Of a DNA stretch of 64,000 nt, positions 25,706 to 39,200 are shown one piece after another. The notes below the pieces were generated by a model, which was given only the letters and a program-made list of their open reading frames with translations, made no database searches and was not told the DNA's origin. The translations under genes and the position numbers were made by a program. Numbering within the stretch: position 1 is the first letter of the stretch; each line of letters begins with the position of its first letter. Location: NCBI GenBank assembly GCA_018340805.1, contig JACMZG010001914.1, forward strand, positions 15,927,795 to 15,991,794, written 5' to 3'. Source of the stretch: Microvelia longipes. Its lineage: Eukaryota; Arthropoda; Insecta; Hemiptera; Veliidae.

Positions 25706-28668
25706 TCCTACGATCGGCTATGCAAATATATTACTAGAAATGTCACATATAATTTGTTTGTAACTCGAATAATTTTTTTTTAGAATGTGTGGCAAATGTA
25801 CATTGAGTGAGAACTAGTTAAGACTAGAGTGGTTTGCGCCTTCCACTTCAAGGAAAAAAACAATATTTGATCCCACAAGGTTGCTACCGCCTCTGGTAAT
25901 GTATATGAATACTATTACAAAAAGCTATGGCTAAGGATAGGAGCAGTTCTCTCCATGTTTCCAATAAATGTCAGAGGTAAGTATATTGCAGGTAAGTATA
26001 TTTATGAGGCCAAAATGTTTGATTTCATGGCTGGATATGTGTGCAAAAAAATGTGGGTCAAGAGTCCCATGCTGCATTCAAGAGCGATAAACCGGATGAA
26101 GGCGTACTTATTGCTCTTAAGGATTTCTATTGAACTCTATACATGCCACCAGGTGATTTAAGATCTTCAGTCACCATCATAGGAGCAACCATTAGACATG
26201 TTGTCACCAATGACAAAATAATAGAGGCAGAAACTTTTTTTGTATTGCTTGAGCTCGTGGAGAGATGGAACTTCCCTCTCTAGGATGCTCTGTTCATGAA
26301 GAGAAGTTGTCTTCATACATCATTGCATTTTATCTTATCAAATACAAGGATGTATCTGATAAGGTTAAGATAGACTCTAGAACAAAGCATGTTAGGAAGG
26401 CAAGTAAACTCTCTCAACGGTGTAAGCAAAACAAATAAAAGTTTCTTTTAGGGAATATTATATATTCAGGTTGCCCCACATGAAACCAACTATATTTGGA
26501 TCATAATCGTGGAAATAATATTGTGATGCATAATGACAATAATAATATGTAGGCATAATGACTTATACAATGAAACCACCATATGATGAATTGCACTCAA
26601 GTAAAAATGCATTTAATTATGTAGTTTACGATTTTAATATGGAGTCAATTTTAAACACTAATCTATGGTTTCTATAACTTAATAACGGCAATAAAGAATT
26701 CCTCTCTCAATTTTTCCAATAATATAGTTTTACAGATGTCTTAAAAAGGTGTTCAATACATCAGATTCCCTGTCTTTGAAGTAATATGTATGGTGAAATA
26801 AAATAAGTTATATTTACTGCAAGTTGAAGAGGCAATGAAAGAATCAGGTACCGCCGATACTTGCAACAGCAAGGTATCGACATTACCTGATTCTTCATTA
26901 ATACGTATGGATCAAGGAAACGTCCTAAAGAAGTATAGAATAAGTTATTATTATTAAGTAGAATATACTATACTATACTCTAAAATATTATTCCATATAG
27001 AATACTCTTTTGTTCTATAATAATAACTTACTTACTTTAATTACATTACAAATTATTACAGGAAATGTATTACTATCAATAATGAATTTAAATCCTACTC
27101 AGCAAATAGTTGCAATACTCATATGTTAGGAATCTCATAAATGGGCATTTGCTCCAAATCTCTTTGCAAATTACTGAGTGCTATTTTTGTGTAATGAGAC
27201 ATGTATCATCTTTGAAGAAGCACACATAAAAAGGATAAGCGAGACTTGTAGAGATAATTTTGTGCCTCTATCACTGAAGCTGATAGAGCCGACATATCAT
27301 CCTGTATCTTTTGCAGGATTATATTATAGTGTGTATCTTGTACAGGAAGATATTGTTAAGATTCTCTGAAGTTTTCTTTCTTATCACATAATTCCTAGAT
27401 CCTACATAGTACTACTCCACCTCAATCAAGGCTTTTGAGGTGGAAAAGGGTGTCCTCATCATGCATGTATGATGTACACCAGATACAATATTCAATAATG
27501 AGTATTAACTTGGCCAAAATATGTGGTTGTAAAATATTAAAATATTCTGCTCCTATTCTCTATTTATGATTTTCTTTTTCAGTTATCTGGCCCTAAATTT
27601 ATGAAACAATGAAGGCAATAAGGTTCTTGTCTCTCTAACATTCAGTTTGAGATTTTACTGAAACCTACTTCCTTTCACATTTCCTCAAGATGAAATAATA
27701 AATCTTTTCCTCAAGAACTTATTCTTTTGACTTTAGCTTCATGCATCACACGTTCAGCCTATGTATATATACTGAGTTTAATTATTAGTATATAATTAAA
27801 TTTATGGAAGCTCATTTAATGTATGCTCTTCAAATGATACCACCTTGAAGAGGAAATTAAAGCAAAGTGTTTCCTAATATGGATTTGACATACCCACTTA
27901 TCCTGTTTCACAGAGTGGAAAAACATCAAGGATTTACAAGTTGGAATAAATTTTATGATTTTGTACTTAAAGTGCAAAATAGTTGTTAATTTATTACAAC
28001 ATACATTGTTTGAATAAATATATTTCACATTTTTACTATGATATCTGTGTTCCTTACTTCTTTATCACCTTCCAATACCATTAAAATATACATGCTGTTT
28101 TCTGTATGTACTGTTGTTAATAAAATTAAAAGCTGACCCTGTAAAATTGTCGTACACATAATAATATGTATATTTATACATATTAATATGTATTATTAAT
28201 TGTTGATAGGGCATGTGACTAGGCCAATGAAGATATTTATGAGATTCTTATAAATGTTTATTAAGGCCTTACACCAATAAGAATATTTAGTAGTTAATAT
28301 TAAAAGGCAATGCAAGAACCAATCTACGTGGAAACCAGATAATGGGAAAAATCGGACGAGCTAATTATTTTTTTCTCAAACAAGTAAAATAATTAAGAGC
28401 AACTTATGGCTGTAAATTCCAACAGCTAGTACTGGTATATTAAACCATGCCCAGATTTTCATATTAGGCCAACCTCATTGGTTCCTCAACTATATTTCCC
28501 CACGCTGGCAGCTGATGTAATACTATAATAGATTTTAATGAAGAGGATTAATGGATTGTCGGTAATAATTATACACAATGTATTGAAGACTGCAGTTCTT
28601 GAAAAAAGCTTTTATATAAACATTTACAACTATAGTCGTATAAATAATAGATTTCAGATACAATATCA

Positions 28669-28725
<57 letters not shown>

Positions 28726-28839
28726 ATATATAATATATAATATATATTATATATATATATATAATATATATGATTGTGTTTGTATAGTCATAATGATACA
28801 TGTACAGTCAAGATTCTTTTTAAAACTATATTATAAATG

Positions 28840-28872
<33 letters not shown>

Positions 28873-28908
28873 TATATAATATTATATAATATATATATAT
28901 TTATATAT

Positions 28909-28973
<65 letters not shown>

Positions 28974-31746
28974 TTAGGTGAACATGTACAGTTATGATTG
29001 CTGGTAGATCTTTTGTACCAAATGAAAATACACTAATCATAATTGGAAATTATTATCCAAATAGTCAAGCCATTGTACAGAAGACAAAAATTTACCCCTG
29101 AGGTTTAAAGTAACTATTGAAGGCAACTGGTAATAAGAAATTAATCATTTATGAAGTATGTTACAGTTGCCGGAATTCCTCATATACAATCATATTGTAA
29201 TTGAATCAATAAATTATGTTCCACCATGGTGTATATTGACAGACCAATGTGTCTGCACAACTTGTTTGTCATTTTCTATCAACAAATATCCAGAATATGT
29301 TCCCCTTCTATCAAAAATTATCTGTTGTATAATTTTCCACGTGTAAGTGCTTGCACTGATCTTGCCACTGAATGCCCACTTTTAATGATGCAGAAAAATT
29401 AATTAATGCTATGAGGCAATATACTTCACCATGATTTATACCTCTAACTATCAAGAGACTCCTTGAGCAAGAACAATTCATATAATGATCAAGTCCTTGT
29501 AACATGACTTTACTCAAGAACACGATAGGCTCCTTAATGTCCTACATCTACTATAGTCCTAAGAAAATCTTATACATCATAGATTTTATTCAAAATTCTC
29601 AAATTATACCTATGGTTCCACAAGTTAAATCACAATTGTATAGTGTTTTAATATCATTCTCTTTAAAATCAAGGCTTGAAAAATGTTAAAAAATTAAAAA
29701 GAAATTGAAATGAGGGACATGATATATGCTCTTATAACGAGTAAAACATAATATGTATTTACTTTTAATGTGAACATAAATTGACTTCATTTATTTGACC
29801 AATATACTTGGTGTCAAGTTTCAATACACAGAGTTAAAGTGATGATAAACTTTCACCCTTTTCCCCCATGGGTGCGATGGACCAGCTTTTAGTCCAAGTT
29901 CAACAACTACGCCGTAGGTCAGTGCCACAAGTACTTACAAACCGCTTTGTCATTAACGCTCAGCAATGGCCAACTGGCTCACCTATAGGTACAAGTGACG
30001 CAGCTTGCCAGTGTAAATTAATTAGTCCATTTATGCTTTTCACTTTTCTTTCTTTAAAATATATGAAAACCAAAAATGATGTAAGTCACCGATGAAGTAC
30101 TATATATTCCTCTATGATGTAAATTTTCAAAAACTTATATAAATTAAACTTTTATCCTAAGTTCTAATTTAAAATAAGGAAAGATGCTTCGACCAAAGGC
30201 AGGACTTGTGTGCTGCAATGCAGATATTCGGAGGAACTAAAATTCAAGGGTAGAGACAGTGTTCTCACTCCCACCCTTCTCATAGTCCTGTCAAGGGTGG
30301 GAGTCAGAACACTGTCTCTACCGCCAACCCCTCATGCTTACATTACTTTAGACGGAATGAATTCAACAATGAGCCTCAGGTCTAGGAGTTCAAATATATA
30401 ATTAAGGTAGACTTTAAGGCCTTGGTGTCCTACCAACAATCTGTAGTATCTGTCTAACCCATGGACCCATTACACTATACAGATTCTTTTCAACTTAGCA
30501 ATAGTTCTCATTTTCAAGAGGTTTTACTTAAATCAATCTTTAGTAACTTTTACGTGTTCTACCAAACTGCAATGGACAAACCATTATCAATCCTTCCCTT
30601 TCTACCATGAAATGAACAAATTGCAATCTATATTGATTTTAAAACTATGTAATTGTACTGACTAATTCATAAATGAAGACAAGTTAGACTCGGCAACATA
30701 CAGACAAGATAAATACTATCCACAATTAATACAAAGATTGGACGAAATTCAATACAAATTCGTGAAAAACAACGACTTAATAACATTTATATTTCTTGGG
30801 CTAATATTGGAATAGAGTTATTGTATTTATTATTACTATAATTTGGTCATTAAAACTAGTCCGAGAGTTCACTAACATTAGAACGTTTTTATTTACTAAA
30901 TTACACTTCACATTTGTTTACAAAATACGACATCCTGTCATTTTACTACCGGTCAGCCATTTTGTATAAATATCGAGTAAAACTCGATTAATCGAATTTG
31001 AAAATTGGAAGGAGTAATTTCAGGGAGTGAGATCACTTGTTATTCTATTCCACTATAGTACAATACAATGACAAAAACATTTTTTTTTTGTGCTAAATAA
31101 AACAACAGGGAGGGTTTGTTTGCAAAATATTTTAACATTTGACAATCTTCTGGCAATGACAGAGTGGTAGCCATTGTTAAAATAACAAGAAAACTTTATT
31201 CTTTTTTGAAAATTGTGTTTTTTAAACTCACATAGCTTTTTAGGGGAGTCGGTTCACTTGTTATACTATTCCACTATATCATATGTTAAAAATGTGTCTT
31301 CTGATGAATATATCTATGTTCTTATGATATAAGAACATAAAATTGTGAAAGAGTCATTGTGTTTGGTCTTAAAGGATTTCTGGATTATAGTGATTTGCAT
31401 GGTAATATAATGTCCAAAAAATCAGGGTTGAACCTGTGTTGAAAATTATACTTTATAATAAGGACATGTTCCTATTTATATCTGTGTTTTAATTTTCTCA
31501 ACAAAGGTACTCAACTGAACAGTAACAGGAAATGAAGTCAGTGTTAAAACATGTCCCTTCGCAAAAATAATTTAAAATAGCAACTTGCCATTTTCATATC
31601 TGAATAATTTTATTTATTATTTACTATTCTATTTACTGGTACGTTTCATTATATTTTTCAGCATAATTGAAAATGGAGAAGTCAACTGCCAGTCATACAT
31701 CCAAGCACATAAAGAATGTATGAGGAAAATGGGTTTCAACATTTAA
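23975..31746 (+). CDS. COX17: COX17, copper chaperone for cytochrome c oxidase, two exons
   Basis: Intermembrane-space copper chaperone that hands Cu(I) to SCO1 and COX11 for complex IV assembly. Exon 1 is 23975-24099 and exon 2 is 31662-31746. The donor (GTATGT) and the acceptor (TTTTTCAG) join in phase 2 inside the codon of Cys42. The product is 69 aa (human is 63). The copper site KPCCAC has Cys29 and Cys30. The twin CX9C motif is Cys32-X9-Cys42 and Cys51-X9-Cys61, which form the two disulfides after MIA40 import. The tail HKECMRKMGF matches the family. The 7.56-kb intron is very large for so small a gene and is mostly transposon-derived. The gene lies head to head with NCB5OR. Without splicing only the first 41 codons are recognisable, so an automatic call could miss the functional C-terminus. 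Confidence 0.96.
24198..24398. mobile_element. MITE-like TIR element, 201 bp
   Basis: The ends GTTCACTCGCAGGGTTTGG and its imperfect complement (ACAAAACCCAGTGTGTGAAC) form inverted arms of about 40 bp. The interior has further GTTAAAC/GTTTAAC inverted repeats and is GC-richer than its surroundings. It lies in the COX17 intron about 100 bp past exon 1. Confidence 0.75.
24410..24566 (+). repeat. Left-end repeat, direct copy of 24595-24740
   Basis: GAAGAAAATGTTGGCCGCTA...TTTAGTGACTATTGTAATCG...GGTTATG...CATGTCA repeats, diverged, in the next 180 bp, and a third copy is at about 56640-56810. This looks like the left end of the family whose right end is described at 31105. Confidence 0.65.
24987..25085 (+). 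pseudogene. THAP-domain exon 1
   Basis: An ATG opens 33 codons (MVIRGRRCCVQFCNE...) that end at a strong donor AAG|GTAAGT. The Met-Val start followed by paired Cys is how THAP zinc fingers begin. The likely continuation, after an acceptor at 25783, is broken by stops. Confidence 0.55.
25244..25404. mobile_element. MITE of the CACACAG family, 161 bp
   Basis: Inverted ends TAGCACACAGTTAAAAAACA and its complement TGATTTTAACCGTGTGCTA extend about 40 bp each way. The same terminal sequence, diverged, ends the larger element at 55676-56585 and occurs as single ends near 28462-28518 and 62360-62420. Confidence 0.8.
25784..25890 (+). pseudogene. THAP-domain second half, degenerate
   Basis: After a pyrimidine-rich acceptor (TTTTTTTTTAG) the sequence reads NVWQMYIE then stops; in another frame it reads TRVVCAFHFKEKNN. 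The CAFHF motif supplies the last Cys and His of the C2CH THAP finger. Stops between the two halves mark it as dead. Confidence 0.5.
26835..26898. mobile_element. Short foldback related to that at 40291
   Basis: Arms of about 30 bp (ATGAAAGAATCAGGTACCGC and its imperfect complement) with a tiny loop at AACA. The flanking TATATTTACTGCAAGTTGAAG matches the flank at 40277-40296. Confidence 0.75.
28674..28970. repeat. Two (TA)n tracts in the COX17 intron
   Basis: 28674-28770 and 28838-28970, separated by about 67 bp of unique sequence; both have ATATTATATA slips. Confidence 0.96.
30249..30322. repeat. Near-perfect 30-bp hairpin with a 14-base loop
   Basis: 30249-30278 and 30293-30322 are reverse complements with a single mismatch. 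The stem is GC-richer (GGTAGAGACAGTGTTCT...) than the surrounding intron. It could be a tiny foldback element or a transcribed small-RNA precursor, since it lies inside the COX17 intron. Confidence 0.9.
31105..31285 (+). repeat. Right-end fragment of the same P-like MITE family
   Basis: Shares GGAGGGTTTGTTT, ACATTTGACAATCTT and GGGGAGTCGGTTCACTTGTTAT with 54923-55095. It lies immediately right of the putative 6.5-kb transposon, still in the COX17 intron. Confidence 0.65.
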
Positions 31747-32592
31747 AATAAATATCTAGTGTTTATAATTATAGTTTGTACTTAAAACAAGTTAACATTT
31801 ATTTCATGAAAACTTGAAGGCAATGTACCTTGTTGGTTTTGTAAATACTTTAGGCTAAATGTCATTTAGTAATAGCTTGTTCTGGAGTGGTCAATAGCTC
31901 TATGCCATTAATATTTCTGTAGCTTATTTAATGACTTTTGTTTTATGAAAAAATCAATAATCCTTTATTAACAGGCATAATTGCACATTACTTCCTTTTC
32001 TTTGAAAAAAAAACGTTTATAATGCTAATTCAATCTAAATTTCTGTAAAACAATTTTTGAATGCCAATAAAGAAATGATTAGAGACATTTCTGGCTCCTA
32101 AATAGCTATGGAATCAGTTTTTTAAATAATAAGTTTTGATGTGGCAACAAAAAATTATATCTTAAGTACATTTAATCTCAACTGCTTAGGTTGATTCCCA
32201 CAACAATATGTTTTTATGGACCTCACAGCCCTTCAATTAAAGTTTCTTTATTGTATTATATGTTGCTTAAACAATAGTTATGATCACTTCACAGCATCTT
32301 AAACTAAAATTGTATAATTTGTATTGTTTCAAATAATTTATTAAAAATGTAATAAATTTAACATTTAATTTAAGTTCTTTATTTGATTTTTATATGCCTA
32401 TCAAAGATTATATCAGGTATAGACTGACGGAAATTATACAAGAGCATCAGACAGAGAGGGTAAAAGTGAACTCAGTGCTGGTCTCTAGCAGCAGCTTTGA
32501 AACTAATCCTCCTTACCATAACATTCTTCCCACTTTTATAAGTTATTATTATGAAATCATCTCATTCTTTACTACCATTATAATTTTTAAGT

Positions 32593-32652
32593 ATGGGCGT
32601 AGCCAGGGTTGGCTTTAGGGGGGGGGGGCATCATATATATATATATATATAA

Positions 32653-32750
<98 letters not shown>

Positions 32751-33250
32751 CTAATATATATACACATAGATACGTATGTTTTTGTCATTAGGGACCTCTG
32801 AAACGGATTTGTGACGTGGACCGAGGTTCGACTTCCACCATGACGCCTATCCCATTAGCGAATTTTTATTCCCAAAGGAAATTCACTAAAAAACAAAGCT
32901 CTTAGAGGACAAATCAAAACTATTTATTTAAAATAGTCCTATAGAAAATTCGCTAAAACAAAATACAAATTATTATTGAACTGAACTGAACTAAATATGG
33001 TTTTTATTTCACTAATAAAAACCACAAAGTTAATATGACGAACTAAAAAAACAAATTTAATTTTTAAGACAAAAGCTACCTTTAAGTTCTAAATTATTAT
33101 ATATAAAATTAATTATTATTTTATAAAATTTAAATTAATTTTATAAAAAAATGTTTTTCCTTGCCTGAACCATAGTTTTTATATAGTTTTTGCAACAACC
33201 TGGCTCGGCTAGGGGGGGGGGGGGGCCCGGGCCCCCCTGGCTACGCCCAT
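32593..33250. mobile_element. TIR element with GGGCGTAGCCAGG ends, 658 bp
   Basis: The ends ATGGGCGTAGCCAGG and CCTGGCTACGCCCAT are exact reverse complements, each followed inward by a poly-G/poly-C run. The interior has a (TA)n tract and a segment (GACGCCTATCCCATTAGCGA) that recurs, reversed and diverged, near 52555-52620. Confidence 0.85.
32634..32762. repeat. (TA)n tract inside the GGGCGTAGCC element
   Basis: About 128 bp of TA repeats directly after a poly-G run. Confidence 0.96.
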
Positions 33251-36200
33251 GATTGTTATATAAAGAAAATATTTGAATAAATCAGTGAAGTTCCAGGAGA
33301 AATTTGCTAAAAAGGATGACAGGAGAGCATTGTTGTAGTTGGCAGTGAAACTACCAAATTACATACTAGCATTCTTGTTAACTGACTCCGGAACTAACCT
33401 TTTCTTCTCCAAATAATAAAAGATTGTCCAAGGACCATCTTTCATTGCCCCCTATGACATTTGATAGTCTTTAGTACTGTAGATTATTAGTTAGAAGAAT
33501 AAGAATAAGAATGCTTTATTGTTTTTTTTAAAACGTACATATAAAATAATTTAAAAAAACCAACTTAACTTAAATATATTATTTAAGGAGATAAAATTAA
33601 GATCATACAAAAAAACAAAAAAAAAACAAAAGGGGGGTAGTCAAAAGTTATTTTTTTTAAGGAAGAAACGTATACATAGAACCATATCTGGAGTGGTCAT
33701 AATAGTTATGAACTTCACCGTTTAATTTTTTAAGGAATTTGTGAAACAAAACTATCTATGGATTAAATACCATTCGGATGTAACTCAAGAGATACCACCC
33801 TCCCTAAACCATACTATGCAACCATCCCTAATTTTCATCCACTCCTTAATATTAAATAAATAAACCATTTATTGTAATTTATGAGTTCATAACATTCACA
33901 TTTAAATCTATAATACATAACGACAGGCATATATGTGTCAAATATGTGATTTAGCAAGAAAAAATAACAATCATTTAATATTCCTTTGTCAAATAACGTA
34001 TACCACTTAGCCCATATGTTTGTCCATTTTATACAATGTACAAATTTCATCAATTTTATATAATTTCAAGGCAGTTTTGAGTAAATTCTACCTCTAAAGA
34101 TTGTTAAAGGAAGCAAGATACTGGTATTTTACTTTAAAATCTTCCCATCTCAGTTAGTTAAGGTATGATTATAGGGAGTCCCTTTTCTATAAAAATACCT
34201 CTATAACCTTATAATGAGGATTACAAATTGGATTTAGCATGTGGTTACCTTTTTAAGGTAGAAGTTGCCACCTCCTTAATATTATAACCCCCTTTATTTT
34301 TCCTTATCAATCCTTGATATTTTCTAATCTGGCTGTTGAGCAGAAGGCACTTTCTCGAAATACTTATGGGTGTAACTTTTCTAGGCTACTAAGTTTGGTT
34401 AAAAAATGTCAGATCATTCCGTCACAAAGTGCTAAAAAATTACAAGTGCCAACCTAAACCATTATTTTGACATCTAAAGAGGGATTTATTAATTTCATAA
34501 CTTCCACCACAGACAGATTTAACACATACAAATTGGTTTTTAAAGGGTCAAATTAAAAAAAGTAAACATACACAAAAGCCTTCCTTTTTTTTAAAAAGTG
34601 TTTTTTAATGAAATATTAAAAACCTTTTATAACGAAAGTGATAAAAATTGGAGAGCATAACTTAATTTAACAAGAACATTTGCACAAAAACAGACATTTT
34701 TTATAGGTACAAGAGTTATAATAATTGTTAATATATACTTTATTATTCCATAACAAAGGCCACACACTAGCACAAATTGTTGCTTAGTAACTAGAAGATA
34801 AGTAGTTGCCACCTTGAAGAGAGAAAATACAAAGAGTCTTGGAGAAAAATAATAAAAGCAGTGACATTATTTTGTGAAAACAATAAAATTAATTTAAAGA
34901 GTAACAGGAATGAAAGCTAAGTTTTCATAAAATATGTTGGGTAGGGGGCTAATTGGCTAGAGAAAATTATTTTTTGATTCTGCGGAGGTAATATTTTGCT
35001 TTTATAAAATTATGTTGAAGATCAAAATAAAACTTTAGGGAATTCATTTATTAATTATTAAAATAATACTGATTATTTTAACAACTCAAAAATTAATTCA
35101 AGATTGGAAAAATAATTGAACACTATACTTTTCCTTATAATAACGGTAGTGGGTGAGAAAAAGTAAAAATATAAAATATGATACCTGTAAGGAAATCGCT
35201 TTGGGGTAAAATTCATTAGAGTTTATAAGTTACATGATTCCTGAAGATTCATGATGATGAGCATTTGCAATAATTTTTTCGTTTTTTATCTACAAAACAA
35301 TGATGATTTTTTTTGTTTTATCTTGTTTTTTTTATACATACATACATTATATATATATATATAAATTTTAAATGACGTTTTGGTGAAAAAAAGCCTCCCA
35401 GAGCTTTTTCAAAGAGGGGTTACGAACCCTGGCTTTTATTGAGATTTTTTTAATATAACTGCTTTCAACATTCATCCATTCTTGAGTGCTGTTTTCCTTT
35501 AACCCATTCTCCCTATCTTTAATATCTTGTATCAAAGATAGTAAGTAAAACAATTTTGATACTGCCTAATATAATTTTAAAACATATTTTATCAATTGGA
35601 CTGAAAAAAAATATTTTAAAAATTATGAATACTTTTTTGTACAAAGTATGTATTTTTGCACTTTTTTGTGTATAGTATGGATATATATGGATATCCATAC
35701 AAAGTATGGATAATATAAATGCTATTTAAATATTCTGAGGAATTTTAAATGCTATTTTGACATTATGCAAAGCCATCCATACAATTGCTAAATGGTGGAA
35801 TAGTTCCCTATACTATATTTAATAAAATTCTATTGTTAGGTAAAGATTACATGTAATCTTTGCTTTGAGAACTCGCCTCATTTTTAGAGTGACACAATTT
35901 TGTTTTTACTTTCTTCCAAATAGTAGAAAGAAAGATTGGTCAAACCCAAGAATGTGAAACATAATTTTAAGTAACAAAATTATTCCCCTACCCACACTTT
36001 AATTTCACTCAGCATTACTAATTGCAATTTTCTTTGTTAGCTTTAGAAGTGCATTTCATTAGTCATACGTGGTTTTCAATTTACAGTTATTCAATTAAAG
36101 GAAATAAATTGACAGCCCTGTATATCAATGATTAGCAAGAAAAGGATACAGTTTTGATACGTTTTTATAACATGTGAGCATATAAGTATACCACCAACTT

Positions 36201-39200
36201 TTATATTCAAGCTAATAATAACAATACATAGCTGCAATTTTTTTCCTAATAAATAGACATCAACATTATAATTAAAGCATTATATAACATTACACTTCAT
36301 ACAATTTCAATAAAAATTAAGTATTGCAAGAACCTAAATAATTCAACTCTGTACACTGGTCAAAACATTTCACAAACCTTCAATGGACATAAATTTAAAA
36401 CATAGTGAATCAAGTTTTTTAATCTCATGTAAACAATATTAAATTATAATTTATCACCCACTGTTTATATTTGATATTCCTTAATATTAATTAGTTTTAA
36501 CAACCCTATTTTAAACATTTAATTTTTTTCAAGACATCGAAAAACATCCTCTTTTTGAGGTAAAGGAATAAATTTACTTTTTAGAATGACTCTAAAGTGA
36601 CACATAAAATATTTACTTGTTACCTATGAAAACTATTATAAGTAGAACCCAAAGAAACATATAATCTTGTAAATTATGTGTTTCTTTGTTTTGCAAACTG
36701 CCAGACACAACCCAGAGATTGTACTCAGGCAGGAAATGGGAATAATATAAGTCTATAATTTTACACTTTAAAAAGTTATAACAAAATTTTCCAAAAATAG
36801 GATATGCATGTTGCTATATTTACATAGTTCTATCAATGTAATTTGGTATATCTATAGTAATTTGCTATATTTATCACGATATGATGCATGTCAAAATATG
36901 GAGTTAGTTAACAGATATTAGTGAAATGTAACCACATATTTATTCTATATGCATAACATCATCAATTTATACCATACCCCAAATAAGGTTACTAAAATGC
37001 CAAAATAGGGTTACTTTAAACAAGCAATAATTAACTAACATAAAGACAATAATGAATTTGTAAAAAGGCTAAAATAAAAATTTCTAAACTAAACAGAATA
37101 AAACTGACCTAACTATCAGAAATTGAATACAAAAGTTTAAGCTACTTCAACAAGAAATATAAGAATACCATTAAGAACCAAAATTGTAATTTCCTCATAA
37201 AAATTATACAAATTGTTGACAATCATGTAAAAAAAAATTGTTTATTCTTTTTTTGTGAAATTCATTTTAGAACATTGCTACTAGGATCTTTTTCAGTCAA
37301 TTTAATAAATAATAATAAAGACATACTTAAACTTAATTCATTAAAAAAGAAGTTAACAAATTTATTATAGCTTATAAAAAATGACTAAGGAAAAGGAATA
37401 AGTAAAAAACCATTTTATATATGTATTTATAAAAAAAAAATAATTATAACTTATCTTTTTTTAGGAAAGAAAATTTTATTTTTATAATGTTCAATATTTA
37501 AATCCTAATTATCCATAATTAAGATTTGCGTTTACAATTAAATTTTATAATTGATTAAAACAGATAAATGACATAGTTGCTCCTTAAAATATTTAGTCTA
37601 ATTTCTGCAATGGCGTGCAAAAATAGAAATAATAAAAGTAGCCATGAATTGCAAAGAAGATGGTTTATACATAATAAAAAAAAAAAATTAAAATTTGATC
37701 AAAAATGAATAAAATATTAAAATATACATAAAACATGATAAAGTATCATAATTGAGGATAACATAAAGTATTAAAAATATTTAACACCAATAAAATATAA
37801 TGCCCGCGTTAAAATAAAATTTACAAGTATAAATTAATTAAATTTGAATTTAATATGCCAATTGGCTAAGAGAAAAAAGCAAGAGGACAAATAAGAACAA
37901 TAAAATGGTTAAAAAAATACTAGGCTTTTAATTATGTGGTTATTAATATAATAAACTCTAATAAAAAACTAAATATTAATAATATAAGTAAAACATAGCA
38001 AACAAGCATGAAAAAAATATTAAAAACCAATTGATTAACTGCAGATATAAAAATGTAAAATGAATAAAGGTAACTGACAGAAATGTACTTGGTATTTTAA
38101 TCAGACCAATATTGTGGTGTTTGTCAATCTTTGGTACCAAGAAATTAATACACTTTTGATGCAGGCAATAACTAATACTTAGAGTAATCTGCAGTTATCA
38201 ATTTTACAACAAAATATTAAAGATGTTTTTAATTTAAAATAAAATAACATAAGTTTTAAAAATTAATAAAATGGCAAATATAAAAACTAAACTTAAAGAA
38301 AAGTATGTATTTAAGTTAAATTGTGCTAAAACATACTTAATTGTAAAGTACGTTTGATTGTGCTATAAGTACATAAATAAGCACTAACTTATTTTAAGCA
38401 CTAAAATAACCACTAAGGCGACTTTGCAAGTCAATAAAATGAGGACAATTTAATACAATTAGTCCATCCCTTTAAAAAAAGAAGAACCTTCTTTTAAAAT
38501 AGGTTTAATTTTTTTCTTAACAGAATAGAACTTATTTAACTTCACATATTGTCACATATTAACTTCTATATTAACATAATTAAATGAGAAAACTACTTAT
38601 TCCCCAAGCAAGCTTATAGTTAAAAAGGGCGAAACATAGGTTATATAACAAGGATATGACGAGTTCAACTTATATTTATACTTTAAGGCAAATAAAAAAT
38701 TTAAATGACTAACCTTTATTACTTTTAACAAAATATTAAGACACGAGGAGGTAACAAATAAAATAAAGTTTATTACTTTTGACTATTAGTTTATAACCTA
38801 CAATAGGAAACCATTCGTGGGAATGTGACCTTGCCTTTAAATTTATGACTATTGCAGTTCATTGCAAGCCATACGCTGTGTGCACCAAGCATGTGCAGTT
38901 TGTTTTTGACAAAGGTTGTGCGATGGATTCTTCTCTATTTTTTACCCTCAATGGTATCACATTATTACATGGAAAATTAACTTACAAGCGTCATCCCTTT
39001 TGTTTGAAATTAAAATCGTTAATTTAAATGAAACTTGCAACAAAAGTATTGAAAACGGTAAGAACTTTATTTTTGGTAGTTTCTTTAATAAAAAGTGCAT
39101 AAAAACAATGAATCGACAGAATAAAAAAAATATACTTAAAACTAACCTAAATGCAAATGAATGTAACATTACAACATATAATTTTTCATAAGCCTAAATG

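Larger units (their letters stand above)
24567..31063. mobile_element. THAP/P-like DNA transposon relic in COX17 intron
   Basis: Imperfect inverted repeats of about 37 bp bound the segment: left 24567-24610 (GAATAACAAGTAATCTCAC) and right 31027-31063 (GTGAGATCACTTGTTATTC). Just inside the left end is a THAP-type exon with a donor, and further on a degenerate second half. Short open frames follow (25955-26161, 27178-27369) that I do not recognise. The interior is swollen by (TA)n tracts, a small TIR element and hairpins. Short TIRs with a THAP domain fit the P superfamily, but no transposase catalytic core was confirmed. Confidence 0.5.

Noticed and set aside
29868..30095. Open frame with QLLVQVQQLRRRSVPQVL in the COX17 intron
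   Set aside because: Somewhat protein-like and GC-richer, but not recognised and without convincing splice sites; it may be part of the transposon relic.
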